From NCBI GenBank assembly GCA_033060915.1, contig CM065394.1:17332501-17396500 (forward strand): DNA of 64,000 bases. The letters are read 5' to 3'. The notes under the pieces are model-generated. The model did no database searches. It was not told the DNA's origin and was given only the letters and a program-made list of their open reading frames with translations. Below are positions 54,504-64,000 of the stretch, in pieces (the first letter of the stretch is position 1; the number at the start of each line of letters is the position of its first letter). The stretch is from Euryodendron excelsum. Its lineage: Eukaryota > Streptophyta > Magnoliopsida > Ericales > Pentaphylacaceae. A program made the position numbers and the translations under genes.

Positions 54504-55240
54504 ATAAAGCTATGCTATGTTCTTTAGGTTGGTCAATGAAAAATGCAGCTATTTAGGTCATGTCTAGAAATTTTATGATGCGTAAATTTTACTTAATTTT
54601 AGAAGCTATGGCTTAATAAGCTTAGACCATCAAGATTTTATTGTTTTAAAATAATCTAAACCTTTAATAAGAAGTTTATCCAAATTCTTTATTTTTAACT
54701 TTTCCTATTGACTAAGTTCTTGCTTGTAATGCGGATGTTGATGTGGTTGCCTGCTGCTTGTTCATTTAGGCACTTCCAAAGAAACGTCTAAATTGATTGG
54801 CATGAAGCGTGTTGTCTGACTAAAAACTTCTTATCCTGTATTGTTTTAAGCCATTTGCCTTAAACCGCTATGAACTTGTCCATTTTTTTTTAGGTTTTTT
54901 ATGTTCATCTGCACAGCGCTATGGTACGGGTTTAAATCACAGGAATCAGTCTCTTTGTGAAAAGAAGCAGGGTTAAGGCTTGTACATCTCCCAAACTCTA
55001 CGAAAAGAATAAGCTTTATGCACTAGCTAGTAATTGAATCAATAGTGGATTAATGAGGAAGTTTGTCATGTAGTTTCAAATAGAGAAATTGATAATATGT
55101 GACAAAAATAAGCGTAATCGCAATTAACTTGTAATGGAGAAAGAGCATTCTTCTTGTTGAGGGGAGCTTCATAATTTGGCTAAAGGTCTTGTATTGTTGT
55201 AATATAATTTCATAAATACTGATTAGGAGTGGTTTTATTA
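54128..55240. other. Gene-free stretch with (GA)n
   Basis: (GA)n at 54463-54501. No coding text was recognised. Confidence 0.45.
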
Positions 55241-55398
55241 AGAGTAATGCTATATACAATCTTATTTTTCAGTCCATTTTTTCATTCGTAAACAAAATGT
55301 TGTAGACGCACATTAATAAATTCAAGTAGAACCCATTCATTTGTATTTTAGAATGAGAAAAGAAATTGAGAAATAAAATTATAAATAATATTTTCCTT
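55241..55398. mobile_element. MITE-like element
   Basis: The left text AGTAATGCTATATACAAT, then TTATTTTTCA, pairs imperfectly with the reverse complement of the right end (AAATATTATTTATAAT, then TTATTTCTCA), continuing to a shared TCATTC. Confidence 0.4.
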
Positions 55399-56351
55399 AC
55401 ATGTCAGTAATTACAGTAGTAGTCCATAGAAAGCCCACACCAGGAATGAATTTGTTTGTATTCATAGTTTCAATGTAAAAGAAATTCTTTCATGAGCCCA
55501 AAAAGAGATCAGTTTGTGTTAGAGAACTCACTCACTCAGGTTCCTTAATAGCTTTAGAGGATGCCATTATCACATCCAACAACTTGTACCAACAAAAACA
55601 TGGGAAAATTGGCATGGATAGGTGATCCTATTACTAGTTCATTGAAGAGTAGGGCTGAAAGGCAACTGAATTAATATATATGGTGAAGCAGCACAAAGGG
55701 TAGTCAGCTAGGGCCATATGGGAGGTTGAACCCTTTTTTTTTTTTTTTTCTTTTTTCCCAGACGAAATAATTCACTAGTGTTATGAGAAATATATCACTT
55801 TTTACAAAATTCCCTCCTAAAATCTAAAACTAATTTTTAGTATGACCCTTTGTGCAGTGTGACAGCTCTGATGCAAGACAGTCGGAGTGGGACGTTCTTC
55901 TATTTCTTGTAGTCGCATGCGAAACTCACGCGACCGTAGCACGTGATTTCCCCCCACTAAAATCTGATTCATGCCAGGCTTGCCAACTAATTTATTAAAT
56001 TGAGGCATGGCATAATATCACTCCCACTTTTCTCGAGATATTTCTTTGAAGAGTGATGAGTCTGTGTTTGCCAACATCAGATGAAGTTGATGCAAGCATT
56101 TAATTACTGCATTTAAAATGCGATTTGAAATTCAAACAAAGCCATGTTTATGAATTATTAATGTATATAAAGAACTTGTATAATGTATGTTGACAAATTT
56201 GGTGATGGATTTATCTAGAATTTTCTTCTACCGACAAATGATCTGAACAGTCCAGGTTTAAATGTTCTAGAATTGGACCACCTGAGATAGAACCCAACTG
56301 AAGGTGGGAATTGAAAGTCCAACTCATATGCAGCAGACAACCAGCCAAAAA
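55399..56351. other. Gene-free stretch
   Basis: A poly-T tract lies at about 55733-55750. A 63-codon minus frame at 55817-56008 has no recognisable feature. Confidence 0.4.
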
Positions 56352-57453
56352 GGGAGCTTTTTGCCAAAATAACACTTTTTGTGAAATTAATTTCCTATCT
56401 AATACTCTTTCAAAATTAATTCCCAATTTAACATTATTTATGCCACTTACTGCTTTTTTAAAAGTTTATTGACAATTTAGAATTTATTATTATTAGAACA
56501 CTAATAAAAAATATATTTTCATCAAAACTGTGAACAAATTATCCACACAGTGCACTTAGGATATACACATATACAAATTATGAAGAAAATATGATCCTAA
56601 GTGCACTGTATGGGTTTTGTGTTTGAATTATCAGTTTGTATGTATAAATATACTGATAGCTTTTGCTACATGCTTCTCTTTTGATTACAAAATTTGAGGA
56701 AAAAGGAAAGGAATCGATTTCTTAAATATTAGAATTTCATTTTTTGAGGCAAAAAACTAGATAATCAGTTCATAAGGAATTTATTTCTTGGGGACCAGAA
56801 AAATTGAAATATTAAGATTCAAAACAGATATTTGTAACCTTTCTTACAAATGAGAACCCACATTAATAGAGTTTCCGTAGGAGAGTTATCCACTAGAAAA
56901 ATGAATGCATGTTCAATAGTTATTAGTGTTTTACTATAATGTGGATGTACAATGAAAATGGGAGATTTATTGACCAATGGGTGCTGGTGATTTTTATGAT
57001 GAAACTAGGAACAAAATCCTCTTAACACATGGAGTTTATAGGGGACAAAAATTATTTAGGTGATGGTTAATATGAACCAGATTAACTCTAATCTGTAGTG
57101 TAATCAGTAAAAGAATAATGGACTAACTAGATTGCCTATGTAAAAAGAATAAATTATATATATATATATATACATGAAGAAGGCAAAGAATTACAAATTG
57201 GCATTGTTAGATTTGTTGAGGAAGATGAAGCTCGTAGATAGATGGTAGCCAAAGCATACCAGAGACTTTTATTCGATGTTTTTTATGGAAATATATTTTT
57301 TGTTAGTTTTCTAATAATAAAAAATTCTAAACATGTCAACAAAATTTTAAAAATGGAAGATGTGGCATAAATAATAGTAGATGGGGAATTATTTTTGAAA
57401 GAGCATTAGATAGAGAATTAGTTTCACAAAAAGTGTTACTTTAGCAAAAAAGA
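56352..57453. mobile_element. Fold-back element with about 175-bp inverted ends
   Basis: The left arm 56352-56528 and right arm 57281-57453 pair over most of their length. Blocks include TAACACTTTTTGTGAAATTA, CTATCTAATACTCTTTC, TTATTTATGCCAC and TTATTATTAGAA. The centre of about 750 bp has no coding text. Long inverted ends suggest a Mutator-like non-autonomous element; class is inferred. Confidence 0.7.
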
Positions 57454-58755
57454 GTTTTTTACCAAAATAACATTCTTTTTAAAAGTAATTTCCTATTTAA
57501 CACTCTCTCGAAAATAATACCCAAACTAACATTTTGGCCTCATTCCTAAAAGAAATATTTTGTTAGAAAGCCGTTATAGTTTGTTAAAATTGATTTTTTA
57601 TCATAATATATTGATACTTATTTTCAAACTTCTTGTTGTTTCTCATGACTAAACGCAAACTCAATATTTTCATAAATGGGTGCCTATTACTTTAAAAATT
57701 GAACCTCTGGTAGTAAAATCCACCTCAATCTATAAAATAATAATAAAAAAAACTCCACCATGTAATTCTAAAATGCACGTTTGATAACTAAGAAGCCTAT
57801 GGAAAAGCTCTAAAAACTTTTTGTCTTTTAATAAAACTACTCTTTTTTCTTCCTTCTATTTTTCAACAATCAAACAGAATATTGATTGTAAAAGCTCATA
57901 TTAAGATTAGTTTAGTGAACACATGGGCATACAAAAAGATGATTATCAAATTATGCAGTCCAATTAAAACCCAACACTACTCTTAGAGAGTAAATTAAAA
58001 TTCTATAATGTTACTATGTCCAATTCAGTTCAAAATCTATTCAAATATTTCGCACTAATTTCAATTTTGTATTTTTTTTGCAATTTCAATATCTGCTTGG
58101 TGAAACTCTAATTCGATTAAATTTTTGTAAATGGATTCCACCTCTCATTTTAATGGTATGCTATTGCATGCAATTGTATATTTCTTTCCATCTATAATTT
58201 AATGTTATAGTAAAGAATGGTTTTCACTCATCAAAAATCATATTTCTGTAATTGTGACTCATCAATCTCTACAATGTTGAGCAAGAAATGTCCCATTTGG
58301 TAGGCACTCTGATTATCTCGCCCACGATTACCGGTTCAAGTGCTGCGCTCATCCCCTAGGCTTGAACCCAACCTTTTTACTCCCCCTTCCCCTAGCTTGT
58401 AAATATAAATATTTTTTGCAATTTAAAAAAAAAACTTTATGCTATTTAATCGAAAGCATGTTATTATACAAGTATACGATTAAGAGGATATGTGGAAATA
58501 ATATTGTAAAGTGTTATGTAGTCCCATCAAAAGTGAGGATTTTTCTAGCACAATCAGAAGCAGTAAATTTGAAAATATGTATTCTTATATTAGGGGAAAA
58601 AGTCAATTTTAATAAATTATAATGACTTATTAATAAATACTTCTTCTAAGTATGAAGTTCGAATGTTAGTTTGGCGATTATTTTCAAAAGAATATTAGAT
58701 AAGAAAATAATTTTAAAAAAATATTATTTTGACAAAAAACTCAGCAAAAAAACTC
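57452..58755. mobile_element. Second fold-back element, related ends
   Basis: The arm at 57452-57536 (CCAAAATAACATTCTTTTT, TAATTTCCTATTTAACACTC, CCAAACTAACATT) is inverted at 58661-58755. Both arms are related to the ends of the element at 56352-57453, with which it shares a boundary. Confidence 0.6.
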
Positions 58756-59063
58756 AGCCAAAACATGTAGTCCCAAAGAGATCATTTACATCTCTAACGG
58801 TCTTTTCAATTACATATATTCATGTGAGCCATCAACGGCGGGGTCATTTCTTCAACAAAAATTAGGCCAACATTTTTAAACTTGGTGGACAAGGACAGGT
58901 CACTGTTTTATTGGTCTCAAGATTTTTTTTTTTTTTTGGAGATTGTGGAAAATTCCTATCAAATCATTTTTATTTTTTGGAAGTACTATCAATCCCATGT
59001 GTTGTAAACAACGAGAAAAACAGGGAATCAGAAAGTTAGGAACTTAACTAATATCTCAAAGAG
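58756..59063. other. Gene-free stretch
   Basis: A poly-T tract lies at 58923-58937; nothing else was recognised. Confidence 0.4.
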
Positions 59064-59770
59064 TTAATTGCATCAAGACTCCCTTAATTATTATATTATT
59101 TTATTTTATTCCCTTCATCTATGAAATTTTATAATTATATTTTTTACTTTTGTAATTAATTCTCCTCTTTCTTTCTGTTTGCCTTCTGTTATACAAAATA
59201 AACAAAATTTTAATTTATACTTAAAATACCCTTTTATTTACTTAAAATACTCTTCTACTTACCTAGTGGCGGTGATAGTGAGAATTAGGATTTTATTGGA
59301 GCATTGAAGATTGTGGCAGTGTGTGGTAGAACCCTATTTCTCGCTGTCACTGCCACTATCTCATCCCCCCTCCATTGTACACCTTCACCATATTTGTCGG
59401 GTAAAATATATTTTAAGTATTTTGTGGTTTTTGAAATTTTAATTGGGTTGGATTTGTGTTAAATTTGAGATTTTGCAGAGTTAGTTTGTGATTTTGGTGA
59501 ATTCAGACTTATTTGGGTTCCTCTCTCTATCTGTGACATTTACTATTTTGATTATTAAATTAATTTTTTTTGTAATAGAAGGGTATTTTAGGTAAATAGA
59601 AGGGTATTTTAGGTATAAATTAAAATTTCGTCTATTTTTTCTAACAGAAGACAAACGAAAGGATAAGATGAGAATTAATTACAAAAGTACGGAGTGTAAT
59701 TGTGGCATTTTATAGATGAAGGGGGTAAAGAGAAAAAGTACAATGGTTGAGGGAGTTTTCGTGTAATTAG
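59064..59770. mobile_element. Fold-back element with about 200-bp inverted ends
   Basis: The left arm 59064-59268 and right arm 59574-59770 share TTTTGTAATTAATTCTC, CTTCTGTTA, AAATTTTAATTTATAC and AAAATACCCTTYTATTTAC in opposite orientation. The outer ends TTAATTGCATCAAGACTCCC and CTAATTACACGAAAACTCCC are of the kind common in plant Mutator-type MITEs. Confidence 0.75.
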
Positions 59771-60102
59771 CCCATATGACAAAATACTCAAGTTTGATAA
59801 AAAGCGTGAAATCAATTTTTATATTTTATCTTATATCATAATAGCCTAACCTATGTCCTATACTACAAGTTGGGCCCATTGCGCTTGTAACATACCACCA
59901 CGCTTCATATATGATGTTCACAGCTACCCATTTTTTTCAGCACCTATTCATGACTAAAACTCAGGATGTAGAGGCTGCTCTAGTATCAAATATTGACTGC
60001 ACTAATAACAAATAGTAGGAACTTGTGAGATCAATTCCTATATTCTGTCTCATACCAAAATAACTCAACTTATGTCTCATACTACAGATTAAGCCCGCTA
60101 AG

Positions 60103-60149
<47 letters not shown>

Positions 60150-60620
60150 GAAGTTAGCACAATAAAAGCCTAGTCATTTGTAGGTTCACGAATTTTGCGA
60201 GAGTTACTGCATCTATGTATGATTTTGATCTAAAAGCACAAATATACGAGATATGGAAAATGCATAATCAAATTGAAGAATCACATTGTATTTCAATTTT
60301 CTTTTAAAATAAAGGAGAATTACAAACTCCAAACAATATAAGAAACACCATGCGAAGTGTTTGCTACATGTACAAACAAAGGAAAACAAGTCTTGTTTAA
60401 AGAGCAATATTAGTTTATTTACTTACAAAAAACACAAAAAAAAAAAAAAAAAATGAACAAGACAACAATGAGACTTGAGCCTCTGGTGCTATGGATGAGG
60501 TTCAAACATGCCTTGTCCTCGCTTTCTCGCTCAACCCACGAAAAGCCCAAGAAAAAAGAAACAAAATGGAGAGAGAGAGAGAGAGGTGGAGGAGGAGGAG
60601 GAGGAAATAGACCCCTTGCA
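59771..60620. other. Gene-free stretch with (GA)n and poly-A
   Basis: (GA)n at 60106-60145 and 60571-60583, and a poly-A run at 60437-60453. The 128-codon frame starting at 60453 is driven by the repeats. Confidence 0.5.
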
Positions 60621-60623
60621 TTT

Positions 60624-60773
60624 GGGGTATATTTAAGATATTACACAGCCCATGGGTTGAGGAATTTGACACTTCTTCAAGGAACCAACCCCCCCACCCC
60701 CATTTGGGGTATATTTAAGATATTACACAGCCCATGGGTTGAGGAATTTGACACTTCTTCAAGGAACCAAACC

Positions 60774-60813
<40 letters not shown>

Positions 60814-60927
60814 ACACCAAAAAAAAAAGAAGAACGTAACCCAAATCAGTTACTTTGGGTCGTTAAATGTAAAATAAGCAAAATAAAAAAAACTTTTATT
60901 TTTGACACTTCTTCAAGGAACCAAACC

Positions 60928-60994
<67 letters not shown>

Positions 60995-61098
60995 GAAAAA
61001 AAAAAAAGGAAGAACGTAACCCAAATCAGTCAATTGCATATGACTTTACTTTGGGTTGTTAAACGTAAAATAAGCAAAATAAAAAAAACTTTTATTTG
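60624..61098. repeat. Tandem block with two very long poly-C runs
   Basis: The block GGGGTATATTTAAGATATT through GAGGAATTTGACACTTCTTC with AAGGAACCAA occurs at 60624 and 60705; its end recurs at 60903. C-runs are at 60775-60813 (39) and 60930-60992 (63). Each is followed by A-rich text and GAACGTAACCCAAATCAGT, then GTAAAATAAGCAAAATAAA. Proline-rich frames here are artefacts of the runs. Confidence 0.9.
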
Positions 61099-61315
61099 TT
61101 AACAAAGAAGAAGGGGATATTTTAGAGATGCGAATCTTTAGGGAAGAGGTAAAAAAGAGGCTGAATTTTTTTCCAGTCAAATGCCTGTGTCCATGTTAGA
61201 CGAAATTGTAATACGAGTGCACATTCCTTTGCAAAACATGTTCTTACCATTGATGACATTGAGATTTGGGTTATTCATATCCTTCAGGTTGAGGTAAATG
61301 CTTCTTTATGATAAT

Positions 61316-64000
61316 TGTCGTGCTTTGATTTTTACCCAAGCCCTCTTAGTTCGAAAAAAACATAATACTTTTTTTGTTAGAATTTACCCTCATAGAAGGA
61401 CAAGTGTGAGTGGGGTTTGAACTTACAAACTTGATTTGAATAAGGGCTTTTGAAAAAGTTTTGGAATCGCCACTTAACATAGTTAAAGGTGTGTTAGGTC
61501 ATCTAAAACTAAGTGTAATCCAAAAATTAAACTTAGATTTTTTGAAAATATTTTTCTTAAGAAGGTTTTTAGAAAAGAGATTTTCAGCAACATTTTGAAA
61601 GTATTTTTAAAACTCTTTTGGAAAATGTGACTTTGGTTTTGGTTTTCGAAATATAAATTTATGGTTTGGGAGTTAGTTACGTGTATGAAAGATATTTTAA
61701 GATCATCACCCTACCTCATTCTTTCGGTACTTACATGTCTAATTACCCTTAGTTCACTTACTTGAATCACCGGCTACTAAATATCGACTTGTTATCCACT
61801 TTAAAATTTTGAAAAGGGAGTTTGATCATCACTTTTTGGATGAATGATGCATGATGCACATTTTTGGAAGGAATTTTAAAGTGTGAAATTTGATTTTTGA
61901 AAGATAAGAAGTTTTTAAAACTTGATTTTGGAAAGATAATTTGATTTGAGGAAGAGTTTTTGAAAAGGGTATTTGACTTGAAATAAGGATTATAACCGAA
62001 CCTATTCAAAGGTTGCGAAAGTATCTCATTTGCAAGAATCAGATCAGTCGTAGTTAAGACAAAAACATGATTTGAAAGGTTTGATAAATGTTTGTGATGT
62101 GAGTTTTGAAATTTTGTATGATTGAAATATTTTTGAAAAGTGTCAATTCGAAGGACGTAGTGTCTATTTAAGGGACATGGTGACTGCACCTACGTTTTGC
62201 TAAGTTGCCTATGTATCCCATTTGGCGGGAATCAGGTCAGTTGTAGAGCATGATTGAAAGGGGACTCATGGGAGTCGTGGAAAGTTTTTAAAACTTTGGA
62301 TTCAAGAATTTTCACTTGAAATAGAACTTGAGAGTTTGAAAATATCTTTGGGCATAGAACTTGAGAGATTTTTGAATTGTTTTGAAACAATTCAAGAGAG
62401 TTTGAAAAATGCTTTCGAAATAGAATTACGGAATTTTTGAACTGTTTTGGAGGTAACTCAAGAGAGTTTTGGAAAGCTTTTGAAATTGATTTGGAATGTT
62501 TTGAAATATTTTTAGAAACAATTCAAGGGAGTTTTGAAAATTTTTGAAACAACTCAAGGGAATTTGGGAATACTTTTGAAATAACTTAAGGGAGTTTTGG
62601 AATATTTTGAAATCTTGATTAAGAATTTTTGAAATTTAAGTTTGGATTGGGAAAGCTCTTGTGAACTTGTCTCTGAAAAGTTTTTGAAAACCATTTTTGA
62701 ATAACTTATAGCAGGTATATTAAATATCTCACCAGCTTTAAGAGATTAGCTATTGAGAGACTAACTCCTTTAAAGTTATGAATTTTGATAACATATTTGG
62801 AAAAAGGGCTAAATACTTCCCTTAGGTTTTTGGAGTTTTAGGGTTAACCAACTTGATATATCACTTTCATTAAGAAATCTCACTTTCTTTAAGAAACTAG
62901 AATCATTGAAAGACTAAGATTGTCTTAAGGATGTGACTTTTAAAAATTATTTTTGAAAGAGATTTTGAAAAACATTTAGGGTTTAGAACCCTATTATGAA
63001 CATTTGAAAGTTACATTTAATGTATCACTTTTTCTTGAAAACCCTAACCATGAAAGGGTTAAGGATACTTTAGGGTTATGAGTTTTTAAAACATTTTGAA
63101 AATAGTTTTGAGAAAATGTTAAGTGTCTAGCCATTTTAGTCAAGACAAATTTAATAGTGCTTTTGAAAGCATTTTGAGAAGGGTATGGTAATATTTGAAA
63201 AGACTTTTGAATAATGGTTTTTGAAAACTCAATGGAGTAGAAGGTTTTTGAAAACATGATTTGAAAAGATCATTTGAGATTGAAAATGGTTTGGAAAGAG
63301 TCTTGAAATTGGAGATCCTTGAAGTTTAATTGACCTTGGTTAAGGTAACTAATGTTAGGAGGGCGTAGGGTTAATTAACTAGGGTTAGGTTAACATAGGG
63401 TTTGACAACTAGGGTTAGGTTAACCTAGGGTAAACTAATTTTAGTTAGGTTAACCTAAGGTTGGATAATTAGGGTTAAGTTGACCTAGGTTCACCAACTA
63501 GGGTCAAGTTAACTTAGGGTTTTGAGAGATGGTTTTAGAAAGTGGTTTTCAACTAGAGTTTTGAACCTAGTGATTTTGAAAGATGGTTTTGAACTACGTG
63601 TTGGGGACCTAGTGGTTTTGGACAATACCTAGTGGTTTTGGACAGATGGTTTTATGCAAGGACCTTGAAAAAGGGTTTTGAAAACCATTTGGAAACTTGA
63701 AGACCTTATCATTTTATGTGAAAACTTTTGGAAATCAAATCAAGAGAGTTGGATGTTTTGAAAACCATATTTATAAAAACCGCTCAAGTAAGTATAGAGT
63801 TTATATGATGGATTGTTGGAAACCACTGCAAGGAGGGTCATCTTGGAACTATTTCAACCACAAACTTAAGAGAGCAGAACTTTGAAAATCAATATGAGAT
63901 AAGTAGCTTTGAAAATCATTTGAAAGCTTGAAAACCACTCAAATAAGGGTTGTTTTGAAAGCCACTTTTGTGCAAACTCAAGAGAATGCACTTTTTAAAA
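61316..64000 (-). mobile_element. Ogre/Tat-like LTR E, cut by the window edge
   Basis: In plus coordinates it starts TGTCGTGCTTTGATTTTTAC and follows LTR A step by step for 2.7 kb: CTAGAAGGACAAGTG-like text, GTCGCCACCTAA-like text, GAATCAGGTCAGTTGTAG, AAACCCTAACCATGA, then the telomere-like array. On the minus strand this is the 3' part of the LTR. No primer-binding site or polypurine tract is seen at 61311-61280. The candidate left target duplication is ATAAT (61311-61315). Confidence 0.82.
63330..63530. repeat. Telomere-like minisatellite in LTR E
   Basis: Units of AACTAGGGTTAGG with TTAACCTAGGGT, fewer and more decayed than in LTR C. Confidence 0.8.

Noticed and set aside
60453..61102. 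Proline-rich frames of 66-128 codons
   Set aside because: They are direct products of the poly-C runs and duplicated flanks. No real start context or domain.
61120..61310. F-box-like coding remnant (MPVSMLDEIVIRV)
   Set aside because: The similarity is only a dozen residues, with no second motif and an early stop.

Overview
This is nuclear DNA from a flowering plant, most likely a woody eudicot; the species cannot be fixed from sequence alone. It is AT-rich, intron-poor and packed with plant-type LTR retrotransposons (Tekay-like and Galadriel-like chromoviruses, an Ogre/Tat-like family, and a gypsy-type element carrying a Transposase_28-like gag), plus MITEs, a Helitron-like element, a SINE remnant and many (GA)n tracts. 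No bacterial, organellar, rRNA or tRNA gene is visible. I read only one convincing intact host gene in 64 kb: a single-exon acidic, probably nuclear protein at 31606-32265 on the minus strand.

Layout. 1-4590: a degraded Tekay-like pol on the plus strand with its 3' LTR, preceded by an inverted LTR of the same family. 4600-7402: a minus-strand gypsy-type element with a Transposase_28-like gag that still shows a probable intron. 7403-27814: a large nest. A non-autonomous Ogre/Tat-like element on the minus strand is bounded by the target duplication CTTAC. Its 3' LTR (A, 7408-17023) is interrupted by solo LTR B (10134-14993, target duplication AGGGT). Its interior is interrupted by solo LTR C (19186-24067, target duplication TTATA). 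Its 5' LTR (D, 26622-27809) has lost its downstream part and is joined directly to a gag zinc-knuckle remnant. 27815-31400: flank, tandem duplications, MITEs, a LINE RNase H remnant and a small Ogre/Tat LTR scrap. 31424-32583: the host gene with polyA signal and TATA candidates. 32600-48050: mostly gene-free AT-rich DNA with a SINE-like unit, an AT-rich repeat family with one head-to-head pair, and a Helitron-like element at 44687-45703. 48052-53039: a Galadriel-like chromovirus with both LTRs but with protease and reverse transcriptase deleted. 53206-61100: fold-back elements, (GA)n, and two very long poly-C tracts. 61316-64000: a further Ogre/Tat-like LTR (E), cut by the window edge.

The most unusual signal is inside the Ogre/Tat-like LTRs. 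On the minus strand each LTR starts TGTAAG and ends in CGACA, and it carries a TATAAATA box. Upstream of that box the U3 is filled with short dyads. Two 21-bp dyads (9-bp arms, 3-bp spacer) lie next to the TATA box with spacing identical in B and C, yet the core hexamer is GGCGCC in B and TGCGCA in C. Three more 21-bp dyads recur every 207-208 bp in A, C and D. B instead carries ten 17-nt hairpins whose arms change together (GAGTG/CACTC or GAGTA/TACTC). The geometry is kept while the sequence changes. Whether this reflects protein binding, RNA structure or only the way tandem repeats evolve cannot be decided from the sequence.
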